Source: Cryptomeria japonica (Eukaryota > Streptophyta > Pinopsida > Cupressales > Cupressaceae). Taken from it: 64,000 nt of DNA. The DNA is taken from contig NC_081412.1 in the NCBI RefSeq assembly GCF_030272615.1, forward strand, positions 346,400,169-346,464,168, given 5' to 3'. The notes beneath the pieces were generated by a model. It was given only the letters and a program-made list of their open reading frames with translations. It ran no database searches and was not told the DNA's origin. Below, piece by piece: positions 24,101 through 35,466 of the stretch. The position numbers and the translations under genes are program-made. Within the stretch, counting starts at the first letter, position 1, and each line of letters opens with the position of its first letter.

Positions 24101-25690
24101 TTTATTAAAAGAGAAAATGCATTTGTGTTTCTTTTATACAGATGATGATAGATAGTTTTATATTTTGGGTGTTATGAGGCCATCTTTTCATATGATATTT
24201 ACCCTAAGTCAATATATTGAAAATGTTTACTCTAGGGTAAGATAATTTTTCCAAAAGGAATGATATATTTACATCATATAATAATGGTTGGATTGGTTTT
24301 TTGCAAGTATATATCCCATATGATAAAGTATTCCTGAGAGAATTGGAGTTGCCCTACAAATGTGAAAATATATTCTCATCACATAGTTGGAATATTTGTT
24401 CACAGATATCATTTTTAAGGGAAGTATTTTCTTTTATATTTGATATAAAATTCTTTTACCTTATATTAAAAAACTATTATTAGGGTAAATTATTATCTTA
24501 TATCAATGGATGTTATATTTGAAAATTATTTTCTTAAAGGATTGAAATACTTTGATTTAAATGAGTTATTTTAAACAAGTATTTATATAAGGAAATAAAG
24601 ATTATTGATTCTTCAAATTAAAACCTAATTGAAGGTGAGATATATTTAATGTTCAAATCAAGGGATTTGATTGGTCTATCTTGTGTGCAGGATATATTAG
24701 GAAGATGATGAATATCTGCCGAGGAATTTTATCAAGGCAAAGAATAAAAAAGCACATTATTAAAGCATCATTTAGTATTTTTAGGATTCTCATTTGTAAT
24801 TATTTATTAAACCAAAGGGTGTGTCCTTTGGAAGGAAACTGTCTGTAACTCCCTTCTGTGTATGAAAGGGTGTGTCCTTTCATATATGCCTTTTGATTTA
24901 CATACTTATAGGGAGTCATTCTTATATGTAAAAGGGGGAGGGGAAAATCTAAAGAACAACATAATGTTGTAAGGACTGAATGTCATTTTGTATTAAGGAA
25001 GTCTATAGGAAGAAGAAGTATCATTTTGTGCAAGCAATTTATAACATGGAGTATCTGCAAGTGCAGCTTATGTATGCAATTATTTCTTGAAGATTAATAT
25101 ACAAGGTTTGTTGTTTCTTTTTCCAAATATTGTGTACACTTTTGTGTTGATGATTATATTTGTCCTCTTGATAAATCTATTTATAGATTTTCTATGATGT
25201 GAATCACATGTCGTTGCATTAAGTGAAAGATTGAGTTCTTATTGTTTGTGTAACACGTATTGAACCTTCATAGTTGATGAGAAATTGTCTCTTGAGTTGA
25301 CAAGATATTTTGTCCACAAAGTGTCATATATATCCCTGGATAGAGGCATTGGTTTGTTATTGATCTTTTAAGGTTTTGATATGTATGCATTCAAGGTCCT
25401 TGATAGAAGAACATTCTTCCCAAATCCTATATGAATTGATCTATGTAGATTTCATTTAAGTCCTAAAAGCAATCTCATTTTCAATATACATTCACAATCA
25501 TTTCTTTTCAAAGCATTCTGTTAAAGCACATAATAAAGCATAGTTGCAGAACAATAATTTGCCAGTTGTGTAAACTTGCTAAAAGGTTTAAATCCACTAT
25601 AAATAAACTCTTTTGTGCTTGAGAGGAAGAGGCATACCCACCTAGGTTCAGTGGAGCCTAAAGTGCAGAGGGATTTGGTCTTTGACCATC
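21111..25690. other. Foreign AT-rich block inside copy T
   Basis: ORF2 homology stops near 21110 and resumes near 25740. Between them is AT-rich DNA with short frames, the RNB exoribonuclease remnant at 22.4-22.7 kb, and acceptor-like sites (ttgcag at about 22242, tttcag at about 21352). From 23200 to 25550 only AT-rich DNA is seen, including a direct echo gggtgtgtcctttggaagg / gggtgtgtcctttcat near 24820-24880. No terminal repeats or target duplications were found, so how it arrived is unknown. Confidence 0.5.
22444..22692 (+). pseudogene. RNB-domain exoribonuclease fragment (DIS3/RRP44-like)
   Basis: About 80 codons stay in one frame and include HYRLALEFYTYFTSPIR, a stop, then YADIVVHQ. 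This matches the signature of the RNB catalytic domain of DIS3/RRP44, the 3'-5' exonuclease of the RNA exosome: HY-G-LA, YTHFTSPIRRYAD and VHR. The second arginine of the signature is TGA, most simply CGA to TGA. Upstream codons (NNPTIENTFEALAARTM) fit the preceding helix. A 24-bp tandem duplication (22518-22541, 22542-22565) adds another stop. The catalytic aspartates upstream are not present. DIS3L2/SOV is an alternative source; YADIVVH favours DIS3. It is clearly non-functional, and acceptor-like sites nearby hint at capture of genomic rather than processed sequence. Confidence 0.72.
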
Positions 25691-25739
25691 CCTGTTCGTT
25701 GGCCAAGGCTGATTGGAATACTTGAGGATTTGGCAAGTC

Positions 25740-26190
25740 TTTTGGTTTTCCAATCCGTGGTTTTGGGAACCGACAAGGATATTGAGGAGAAGTCAAAGGA
25801 GCATGAGGATGAGCTAGCTTGGTTATCTCAATCAGTTGATCCACTATCAGTTTCTTTGAGCAATCATGAAGATCAAGTAATATCTTTACTTGAGAAGATC
25901 TGAAGTTTGAGTTATGACTAGGAAAGAATAATTGGTAGAGTTAGTGAACTTCGGAGTCACATTACTCATAAGTTGGACACTATGTTTAGTGCCTTGACAG
26001 ATGCTAAGGATGCTCAGGCCAGTAGTGAACCAAAGGATCTTGAATCAGCAGAGGCGTAAGAATATCTGTTCAGTGGGCTTATAAAAATTTTAGAATGCCT
26101 TAAGAAGAGCTGGGATAGCCACTTGGATTCACTAAAGAATACTTATGTATATATCTTCAAATTTTTGTAAGGACTATGTGTACATGTAAA
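25740..26190 (+). pseudogene. ORF2, C-terminal coiled-coil part (copy T)
   Basis: Charged helical sequence (IEEKSKEHEDELAWLSQSVD, then SELRSHITHKLDTMFSALTD) and an end block ECLKKSWDSHLDSLKNTYVYIFKFL. The end block parallels GIILETWHNDFKNLKSHFSDVF at the end of outer ORF2. Stops at about 25902 and 26057 break it. Function unknown; coiled-coil assembly is the most that the sequence suggests. Confidence 0.6.
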
Positions 26191-26399
26191 TAGAATTTTG
26201 GCTTGAATTTTGGTTTCCAGAACCCTGCCTTTGCAATTGATGTCAAAGGGGGACTATAGGTGAGTGAAAAAAGTTGATCTTAGGGGGAGTTTTTGAATTT
26301 TGGATTCCACCTATTAGATTTTTTGAGTATTGCAATGTATATAGTATTTTGGTTTTGGTCTGACACTTAGTCATTTTTCACTAAGTGTTGCCATCAATG

Positions 26400-26413
26400 C
26401 CAAAGGGGGAGAT
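26400..26413 (+). other. Polypurine tract of copy T
   Basis: The tract caaagggggagat lies directly before the LTR start TGTTGG. The same 12-bp core occurs at the matching position of the other two elements. It primes plus-strand DNA synthesis in LTR elements. Earlier G-runs at 26244 and 26280 resemble it. Confidence 0.85.
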
Positions 26414-27519
26414 TGTTGGAAAGAGACACTGCATAGATGATTAGATGTTATCATTGATAGCAACTGGAATTAGATATTCCATCTACAATTTTTAATTTGT
26501 TCATATCGGAAGACATATTGAGTTATGGTGAGGCCCGATGAGTTTGAACAGGACATCCGACAGTGTATAGTGTTTTGGTTGGTACTTCAATTTGGTTGAA
26601 TGTTTTGTGTTTCAGATCTTAGAGAAGCATTGTGTATTGTAATCTACCTTATTTCCTGGTTTGTGGCCTCTGGTAGTGATTCTTGAGTAAGTTGGGAGGT
26701 ACGGTTTACAGGTTTTTGGTTAGAACAATGTTCATCATTGAAACATGTGGATATTCATTGCGCGAATCATGCAAAGTAATTTTGGTGATCATTTTTGTGT
26801 TTGAGGATGTTTAGCTGACATGTGAGAAGCATGTGGACAATTATTTTTGGTCCACATATGCATTGGAGTTTGGATTGAGCCGACTTGGTATACATGTTTA
26901 ATTTGCGTGATGCATTTTTGGGTCGACATGTAAAAGATCTAATTTGATGTTGTTGATATATAAGAGCGATTTATATGGTCATTTTTTATATTGATGGTTG
27001 TGTCTGAAGTGTTTATGAGTGATTGTGCATAGTTTCACATGCATAAGTGAAGGATTTGTGCTCTAGTATAATGCAGAAGAGAAGAACACAACAATATAGC
27101 AGAGCAGAGTAAGATTGTGTATTTTGGCATTTGTAGATGTTGTTTATCAGTTCAGACATTCTAATTATCTTTTTAATCACATTGTAAGACAATGAGTCTT
27201 CTGGGTTTGTATCCGTTATTGTAATTTGAGTAGTGAGCTCTAGGCAGTGTGCCTAAATGCATATGCATTCCCCATTGTAATATTTCATTTACTTCTAACA
27301 AGGTATTATCTCATTGTGGGTAGGTTCCCACCATGGTTTTTCCCTTAACCGGGTTTCCACATAGAAATCATGGTGTTATGGTGTTGTGGATATTTGCTTT
27401 ATGTGTTTTCATTTTTCTTTTGTTCAGTTGCATTAAGTGGTTGAAGAATCAGATTAAAAATGTTAAAAATTGCAGAACACTGATTCACTCCCCCCTCTTA
27501 GTATTCCTTGATTCTAACA
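26414..27519 (+). repeat. 3' LTR of copy T
   Basis: Starts TGTTGGAAAGAG and ends GATTCTAACA. It contains a TATA-like box at 26957-26964 and the copia-type block catggtttttccc...gggtttccaca at 27333-27365, which is shared in position and sequence with the LTRs of outer and inner. Only this copy of the LTR is in the window. Confidence 0.82.
26957..26964 (+). promoter_or_regulatory. LTR TATA-like box
   Basis: TATATAAG lies in the middle of the copy T LTR, a plausible core promoter at the usual place for the U3/R border. Confidence 0.5.
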
Positions 27520-27972
27520 CCTTTGGTTCAACTCCCTCCAAAAAAGTATGGAGAGGGATTTACTATGTTACAAAGACATGGCTATGATGGTTGTAGTGGC
27601 CTAGGAGTGCAAAAACAAGGTGTGGTAGAGCTAATTATACCTAGAAGTAATCCTAAGGATCAAGGATTGGGATATAGACAAACAAAGGAATGTTCTACAA
27701 GTCAAAACAATAGACAATTAGTTGTGGAAACTAAAGATACGCAGTTTCCTCTCACTGAAGAAGTTAGAACTACTATCGATGAAGAGTTAGGCAAGGAGAG
27801 TTATGTTGAGATTGATTCCAATGACTATGAATGAGACTCCCTTACTAGTTCTAGTACCTATGTCATTGATAAATCTTATGATATGTATAACCTTAATGTC
27901 AATGACACCTTCTTTGAAGACAAAAGAATTTATCCATGTAAAAGTTGTAGAATACAACCTCATAGAACCCAA
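27520..27972 (+). pseudogene. Ty3/gypsy polyprotein fragment with G-patch
   Basis: Frame shifts aside, this reads PLPPKKYGEGFTMLQRHGYD, then SGLGVQKQGVVELI, then NPKDQGLGY, the glycine-rich G-patch found between protease and reverse transcriptase in several plant gypsy elements. G-patches bind RNA. Acidic linker follows. It breaks at 27972, where an LTR-bounded insertion starts. Taking out 27973-35466 restores one frame (EYNLIEPN continuing into SQKHYFDT), so this and the pol remnant at 35.5-39.1 kb are one gypsy copy. Confidence 0.75.
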
Positions 27973-28373
27973 TGAATCCCTGTATGCAAATAACTTATCA
28001 CAACAATGGAAGATTCACAAAACACAAAGATTGCTTTGAAAACCTACATCAAAAGAATGCAATAATGATAATCAGATTGATTAAGGAATACAAAGGGATC
28101 AATCCTTATAAAAGGAGATCAAACCTAAAAAGGAAAACCCTAAAAGAAATTAATATTTAATAATAAATAAATTATTAATATTCCTAAGTTTAGCTTCCTA
28201 AATTTATCTTAAGTGACATAGAGAAAAGGTGACTTAATTGATTAAATCATATTAATTAATATTCCTAAGTTTAGCTTCCTAAATTTAGCTTAAATGAAAT
28301 AGAGAAAAGGTGACTTAATTATTAAATCAATATGATTTAATTAATTAAATAAACTAATACCTTTACTCTAACA
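27973..28373 (-). repeat. Left LTR of the composite, with 81-bp internal duplication
   Basis: Matches 35160-35459 closely. It is 100 bp longer, mainly because a block beginning ttcctaagtttagcttcct is present twice (28181 and 28262, period 81 bp). The two units differ at a few bases, so the duplication came after LTR formation. Confidence 0.8.
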
Positions 28374-29906
28374 CCCCCCTTAAGATGAAGTTAGGGAGAA
28401 GCTAAAAAAACAACTAAGGACTAGATGCATGAAAGCCAAAAAATGGGTCCCGGCAACAAGGCCTGATGAGGTACCCAAGTATAATGAAATCTCTATAAAA
28501 TGGAGAAAAATACGAAAACCCTATGGGAACAAAACTCCTCTCCAAGAAGAGATGAAAGATCAAGTGAAGGACTAAGAAGCCTCCAAACAAGAATGTTCCA
28601 AAAGATAGGGACAAAAGAAGAGCAGAAGAATCAGTGAAGCATGAAGAACCTGCAAACACTGTCATCGAATGACTGCTATGATGCTGAAATAAGAATCTCC
28701 TCCGAAACAAAAGATGATCAGGATCAAGAAGACATGAATCTGCATGAGTGCCCTCAATGACACTACTTGAATCTGAATTAGATGGCAAATACAGGCAAAA
28801 CATATGGAACTCAAAGATACAGATGGCACAAGTACCAATAGTCTGAAGAATTGATCAAATGAAAAAATGTAAGGTCGCCTCCGAAAAAGGAATGTAAGAG
28901 TGTCCATATGGACAAAATCATAAGTGCTTATAATGAAAGCTCAGAATGTCAAAAAAAGACATAATACTAGAAATACATGAAGAACAACAAAAAATGAGTC
29001 ATCCCACGCAAACGAGAAGTTTCCACGATGTCATATGTCCAAGTAATTCACCAAAATGTGAAAACACAAAAAACTAAATAAAATATACCTGGAGTAAAAT
29101 ATGGAAAAAGTGCATAGATGGTTGTGAAGAGCCCTGAAACACCGTCCCAACGCCGCTATAATTGCGAAAAAATAGAGAAACTGGTGAAAAGTTACGAGCT
29201 CGAGACTGAAAAAACACCTCTGAATTCAAATGGTTGTAGAATGTACCAGTAGCAAAATTAGGTGTTGAAACCCACAAATCTGGAAAGTAGACAAAACCAG
29301 CTTTCCAACGATATCTTGTTTGCTAAAAAATAATATCGTATGCCCAAGTTATGGCCAAAACAAAAAAAACCCTCTCTTTAGAGCACAAAGAGGTTCACAG
29401 GGGGCCATGCAAGCCATTCGCACCGTTGATGTCAGCGTTGATGCATGGTACTTTTGTTGCAAAAGGTTTCACCTCTTTTTTTTTTAATTAAAAAAAATAA
29501 CCCTCCTTCAAAAAAAAAATGCACCCCCAAAATGTTTTAACAAAAAAATTTATGCATGATGATTTTATTTTATGAAGGCAATACGGTCGTATGGATTTTT
29601 CGTGCCTCGTAAAGCGTGCAAATAAAAAATTACCAAAAAAATTTTGACCTCCGATTTTGACAATTTGACAAGCGATTTAGGGGTTTTTGGGCCTTCTGAG
29701 CGCGATGGTGACCTTTTTTTTGTGCCAAATTGCCCAGATTTTTCAGCTACCCCCAGATTTTGCCTCGATTTACCTATAGAAGCAAAAAAAATTGCTTTAG
29801 AGGTCTCTGATGCCCAAATTGGTCGAATTATATATGAAAATTTGTGGAATCGACCTCTTGAAGCCAACCATGAGGTCCTTTTGTGCCCAAATTTCTCTGA
29901 AAAAAT
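28374..29906. other. Composite interior, non-coding left part
   Basis: Next to the left LTR, a minus-strand polypurine tract. The rest has no recognisable gene. Frames at 28414-28907 (minus) and 29565-29930 (both strands) show no protein family features. Homopolymer A and T runs occur near 29480-29520. Confidence 0.45.
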
Positions 29907-32900
29907 GTGCCAATTCCTACCTCTGCACTAAAAGTTGTCCCTAAATTCACCGGAGAATGTTCCAAGACGTCGGGGGAACACCTACAAGATATGGTCAATG
30001 TTTGCACCATCCATAACATTACAGAGCAAAATGTAGCTATGAGATTGCTTGTTGCTTCATTCAAAGGAAGAGCTTTAGATTGGTATAGATCTCTCGATCC
30101 AATCTCTATAACTGATTGGGACCAGTTGGGTGACCGTTTCTTTGAGAGAACCCTGGCTCTTGAGATATCTCGACAGCTGGTGGAAGTTGAAAAGGCTATA
30201 GGGGTAGGAAAGCATGATACATCTATTACTGAGGACCACAAATTTATTGACCTTATTATTCTTTAGCGAAGAAGCTTCGCCGAGAGGGTCCTGACTTCCA
30301 AGCTAGTGCAACTAGGCTTGGTAGCATTGGATGATGTATGGAGCTATGACCCAGATGACTATCTATCCAATAAACATAGGAAAAAATGCTATTAAGCATG
30401 TGTCATGGAACTCATGGGAGGGACGCATCTGCCCACCAGTGAATGATCCAAGACTTTATGTGGATCCTAGTGACTTTCCTATCCTCAAGCGCCCCCAATG
30501 GTTGGCATTTTACCATATCTTTCAAAGGCACAATCCGGCTAAGCCTATCCCTCGGAACACATGGAAAGCCATGGAAAATGATCATTGGCCGAAAAAGAAG
30601 AGAAATGATTTATGGATCTACCGCCAAGAAACTAATCAGCCTAGGGCTAATATGGGAAATGCCCATTTTGATGAGCGTTTTGAGGAAGAATGGTGTAATC
30701 ATAACAAGTCAAAAGAAGAGACAAGTGATGAGTCCTTGCATAATGAATCCTCTCCTGAGGAGGTCCAACCTTAGGAGGACGAGATTATAAATATAGAAGA
30801 GCAAGGTATCGGAGCTGACATTTCAGTTTCTCTTGTTAGCTCAGTTTGGAGGCCCTGTTCCCAATTCACCAAGAGATCGGTTGAGAAGAAGACACTCGAT
30901 TCCCCTTCCAGGAAGAAACAGTATTTGGGTTCAACGAAGAAGGGTTCGTCTTCTCAAGCCCCTATGGTTACTCCAGCCCCTTAGCAACTGGTGGCTTCTA
31001 CAATTCAGGGACGCTCTACTCTTCCCTTCCTCTCTGCTCAATATGAGGTTTCCTCCCCACAAGTTGCGTTGATGTCTTCTTAGGTCCCTACTGCTCTTAC
31101 ATTAGCCCTTGCCAGAACGTTGGTTGAGCCTCAAGTTGCATCATCACAGGTCATTTCTTCGCTCCCTGCCCCCGATGTCGTATTTCCTGCAACGATTTTC
31201 TTATAGATTTCTGCTACAGCCACCATTTCATGTAGGATTTGTTTTGGAGAGTCCACTCCTCCCCCAAATGTCAGTGCAACATCCATTGATCCTTCTCTTT
31301 TAGGAGCCTCTCCCTTTGTACCATTGTTCTCTTCGACCATGTTAGTGAAACCCATTCAAACCACTTTCGCGGACCCTATTTCCTATTTTCCCTATGTCAT
31401 CCCTCTTGGTGTAGCATTTGCAAGGCAAGCCATTCCGGTCTCGGATACTTTTTATCAGCAAGTTTCCTTTTCCAAATCTACGCGGGTTAGCCGGGTATGC
31501 AAGAGAAAGGAGAAATATGGTGCTAAGCTAGCCCGACCACGTGTGCAGACGCATTTCAATGAGGAAAGTGATAATCTCCTCTTTGCAACCATGTTCCCAA
31601 AGGTCAACAAGCTGGAGGCCCAAATGAAGCGCAATGATTACACTCTACATGTTGTTGAGGTTAATCTCTCAAACGCCACGGCTATGGATAAAGTAGAAAC
31701 AATGGAAGAAACTTCGAAGGTGGTGTCTTCGGATTTCATCAAGAAGAGTCATCGCTTGGACAAAATGCAAGCAGAGCTCATCCACCTCAAAGAATTTTGG
31801 ATACTCAGATGAAAGAGGACAAAACTAGAAGTGCTGAGATAAACTTCTTGCAGGGTTTGTTAATTCAAGCCAATTCTGAAAAGGGAAGTTGCAATCCGCC
31901 CTGAACAATGTGAGCTCTTAATTGAAAGGGCGGGAAGCTATGAGGAATATGGCAGTGAAATAATTGCACGAAAAGGGGCAAGAGATACAACAGCTAAAAT
32001 CAGCGTCGAGACGCTACCCAGATTCATACTCAGCTACGAGAGGAGGTCCGCCTTAAGGAAGAATATGCTCGATAGCTAAGTGAAGCACAGGTCACGCTTT
32101 CTAAAGAGAGAGAAAAGTTTGAAACAGAAACGCGCGAGATATAGAGCAACCTGGAACAGACTGAGAAGAAATTCCAGAATATAAGGAGATTATTACAGCT
32201 AGAGCAGGATCTCACAACACAGCTTCAGGAGGCTTTTCAAGATGGAGGAACTAAGATCCTCTCTTTGGAACATCAAGTGTCCCATGAGCAAGATAGATGC
32301 AAAAATCTCCAGAATGAGATAAGAGCAAAGGATGATGAAATCACATGCTTATCTCACCTTCCTCCCCCTCTAGAAGTTCTTCGGGATCTATCCCCAGTCA
32401 TGGAAAAATTATATGTTTTTCATTGGGAGAAGATCAAGCAGTATTGCCCTTCGCTATAGCCTATGATGATGGTTTTTGGGTGAGGCGTAATTTCTATGTG
32501 CTAGAGCGGGTACTCTTATTGATAGCATTATGTTTTTCATTGGTCCTAAACTCCCTGTGGCCCATAGTTTGATTCAGCTGTTGTATGCTGCTTCAGATGA
32601 GGAATTAAGAGCAAAAGGGGTGGCAAATCACAAACAATTGATCAGGAAGGCCAACATTTTCAATAACCAACATAGGGAAACCATGCAAGAATCAGCTGCA
32701 ATTGAGTCCTTGAAGATTTCAATTCTGAATATCAAGCGGCGTGTAGAAAAGTTTGTGTTCCTGGGTCTGCCTTCACCATTTCCCCCAGATGGCTTCATGC
32801 TAGGGATTGAGCAAGTCATGAATCAAATTGAGCAATTGCAGCAAGATCAAACTTTCCTACAATGCCTTAACTTTCCTATTTTGGTGGAGGAAGTCGAGCA

Positions 32901-32998
32901 TCTCTTGCACCCCTTGGCCCAACTCTACGCGCTCGTGAAGATGTTCCATGTTGAACCAACGAGCTTGCCATTTGATGAAGTGATATGTTTGGACTAGA
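29907..32998 (+). pseudogene. Gag-type retroelement ORF with coiled-coil extension
   Basis: The N-terminal part (29907-30266) has a retrotransposon gag domain: PKFTGECSKTSGEHLQDMVN, then RLLVASFKGRALDWYRSLDP and ITDWDQLGDRFFERTL. It then runs through WLAFYHIFQRHNPAKPI (about 30510), a Ser/Thr/Pro-rich linker (30830-31480), and helical or coiled-coil segments (31600-32460) to a C-terminal block (32530-32997). Frameshifts and stops occur throughout. No protease or RT follows, so it resembles a gag-only non-autonomous element. Its orientation is opposite to that of the composite LTRs and of the gypsy fragment beside it, so it is probably a separate inserted piece. Confidence 0.62.
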
Positions 32999-34149
32999 AT
33001 TGTCAAAATATGGAAGCTCAAGTGTTACCCTAGGAAGATAATTGGTTTTCCTTGCAGCAGGTCTTTGATCTACTTTTTCTTGTTCAAGCATGAACTCTGG
33101 TCTCCAAACCAACAATTTTGGGTCCTAGCATTCTGCAAGCAGAATTCCCCATTAAGTTGCCAAGAAATGTTAATATTCTTTTGGAGTGGTTCGTGTGCAG
33201 CATTTTGGTATAGTTTTGGCCCCTTCCTTTAATTTTTGGCCCGCTCTTTTGATCACTCGCGCATGTGCCAAGTGGTGTCTCAGTGTTTCTCTAAGTGATT
33301 TTCTCTTCTCGCTCGAGGTTGAGAGGACACAATGTTGTCGTGTGGCGCAGGTCTTTTCTTCAACATATGTTTCCTAACCCCACCGTCTTTCGTGTGTTGG
33401 CAGCGACACTTGGTACCCCTGCATTGCATGTTCAAGTTCTCTTTTTGCACTCGACTTCGGGTCTCCCCCAAGTCACCGCGTGTCTTCTTTGATGATTCAT
33501 GAACCAGAATGTTGTTTGCGCCGCAATTTTCTTATTTGGTAGGTGCAGGGGTCACCATGATGCGGTTGAAGTAACAACATTAAGGGTCGTTTTCGTTGGG
33601 TAGCGTCTCATGGAGTGCCACGCTGGGAGATTCCTGATTAGAAGTGGTTGCTAGGATTTTTATGATGCTTTGTGTCGTTTGTTGAGGGTCGAGGGCTCTA
33701 TATAGGCCTTCTTTTCTGCTTTTTAAGGGGTTCATATTTTCGGGAGAAAGGATTAGACTTTGGCTCATTGAAAAGGCTTATGTTAATTAAATTAGGTGAA
33801 TGATAGATATATCAAATTGTGCCTATGGCCTTTGTGGTTTTTTTATTTGAAGCTTAGTAAATTGACTTATGTGATGTATTTAGATTCACTAACTTCTATG
33901 ATATATGTTGTGAGACTCTACGGATTAAACTATGTTTTAAGACTTATTATCTGTTAGATGAATGGTGAATGTCATATTATGTTGATTGAAGTGTATTTTT
34001 ATTTTCTTCTCTAATGATGTTGAGCATGTAGATTGTTGAATGAGCTTTAAAACTACATGTATCTGGGTTTTATATGCTACTAGTGTCCCAAAAATATTCT
34101 GGTGTATCGCCTAAGTAGTGTAGCTTTTTTAGGTTTCCTCTTACCCTTT
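32999..34149 (+). other. Non-coding, LTR-like DNA after the gag-type ORF
   Basis: No gene. TATATAG at 33699-33705 in ctctatataggcc looks like a core promoter, and gcgcaggtc and gtgtgttggcagc segments resemble LTR U3 sequence. No partner copy or clear LTR ends were found. Confidence 0.35.
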
Positions 34150-35130
34150 TCTCCCCCAATTGGATGAAGAGTTGGATTCTCAAACCTAGAGGTTATTCAA
34201 TGAAACTCTTGCAAAAAGTCTTGGGTGTCATTGTCTAGAATAACTGGTTGGACGATCACGCAAACCGCCTGGGGGTTGGCGAGCAAGTCCATAGCAGGGT
34301 TGAATTGTGACCCAATATTGGCCATCCGAACAGCGGATGCATTTATCTTTCAAGGAAGCCTCTAGATTTTGAAGGCATCAAAGCTTTCAATCAAATCCCA
34401 TGTTCTATGGCAATAGGACCTCATGTGGACATGCTTGGCACTTGAGATTCCTCGGACCTGGTGCACCATCATCTCAGAATCACCCAAAACTTTCAGTTGT
34501 TTTATGCCCACCCTTTTTGCTAAACTTGGGCCTTGGATCAACCCTTCATATTCTGCTTTGTTGTTGGAGCAAGCAAACTATAGGTGGAAAGATCTCAGGA
34601 TTTTTTCACCCGAAGGCGAAGTAAGGAAAATTCCAATGCCTGAACCTACCTTGCATCTTGCACCATCAAAGTGCAAGGTCCATAGCATAGAAGACAACTC
34701 TTCCTTGGTTAGTGGACCCTTAGTTAGTTTTGGGATAATCTGATCCTCATAAAAAATACAGTAGGTACCGAGACCTATGGCATGGTAATTGGAATATGGA
34801 TCAGAATTTAAGAATTCATTGAGAAAAATCTCTTGCTCTGGTGTAATATCCCTGATCACCTCTTCATCCTCTAGAAGTTCGACCATTTTTTCTCTCCTCA
34901 TTAGAGATGGAGGTATGAGTAGGCTCAAAGTTGAGCATATCTTGATCAACTACATACTCGGTGTGTAGGGGTCCTGAAATAATTTTGACCTTAGCACCAT
35001 GTTGGGTCCGGAGGATGAGGTGGGACCAATCTAAAGATAGGTAACCTCCTGTTTTGGTGGTAAAGTCTCGGGAGAGGCAGAGGCCAAAAATAGGTGGTAT
35101 GTCAATAACTAATACTTCTTGGGACATGGT
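34150..35130 (-). pseudogene. Ty3/gypsy protease-end and RNase H fragment lacking RT
   Basis: Read leftward: VLVIDIPPIFGLCLSRDFTT and GGYLSLDWSHLIL (35115-34990), typical of the stretch after the protease in Tat-type gypsy elements. An acidic linker follows, then LTKEELSSMLWTLHFDGARC and GSGIGIFLTSPSGEKI (34700-34600), the start of a plant RNase H domain. In a shifted frame it continues with NNKAEYEGLIQGL and LKVLGDSEMMVHQVRG (34570-34450). The whole reverse transcriptase is missing between the two parts, so an internal deletion has joined them. RNase H catalytic positions (D in FDGA, E in AEYEGL, D in LGDSE) are recognisable, but frames are broken. Confidence 0.82.
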
Positions 35131-35159
35131 GACACTAGGACACGCCTCACAGAACCCAG

Positions 35160-35461
35160 TGAATCCCTATATGCAAATAACCTGTCACAACAATGGAAGA
35201 TTCACAAAACATAAAGATTGCTTTGAAAACCTAGAGCAAAAGAATGCAATAATGATAATTAGATTGGTTAAGGAATACAAAGGGATCAATCCTTATAAAA
35301 GGAGATCAAACCTAAAAAGGAAAACCCTAAAATAAATTAATTATTAATATTCTTAAGTTTAGCTTCCTAAATTTAGCTTAAGTCAAATAGAGAAAAGGTG
35401 ACAATTATTAAATCAATATGATTTAATTAATTAAGTAAACTAATACCTTTACTCTAACAAT
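35160..35461 (-). repeat. Right LTR of the composite
   Basis: About 300 bp, direct repeat of 27973-28373 without the internal 81-bp duplication. Similarity runs about 15 bp further left (cctcacagaaccca against cctcatagaaccca at 27958), so the left border could be slightly wider than the CCCAA flank implies. Confidence 0.75.
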
Positions 35462-35466
35462 CCCAA

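Larger units (their letters stand above)
19736..27519 (+). mobile_element. Copia-derived non-autonomous LTR element, copy T (5' truncated, interrupted)
   Basis: Defined by homology to outer and inner. ORF2 N-terminal half (19737-21110), foreign block (21111-about 25690), ORF2 C-terminal half, polypurine tract (26400-26413) and a 1,106-bp 3' LTR ending TAACA at 27519. No primer site, gag or 5' LTR is seen. No reverse transcriptase, integrase or protease is detected. The LTR abuts a gypsy pol frame at 27520, so the element probably inserted into that gypsy copy. The target duplication cannot be tested because the left end is gone. Confidence 0.75.
27973..35461 (-). mobile_element. LTR-bounded composite insertion in gypsy pol
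   Basis: Bounded by direct repeats (27973-28373 and 35160-35459) that start TGAATCCC and end CTCTAACA. The pentamer CCCAA flanks it at 27968-27972 and 35462-35466, with two extra bases (AT) at the right LTR end. On the minus strand, AAGGGGGG then TGTTAGAG at 28373-28382 is a polypurine tract and LTR start, so the element reads leftward. Its interior is a mosaic: a minus-strand gypsy protease/RNase H fragment and a plus-strand gag-type ORF. No primer-binding site was found beside the right LTR. Boundaries are good to a few bases; the internal history is unresolved. Confidence 0.65.
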
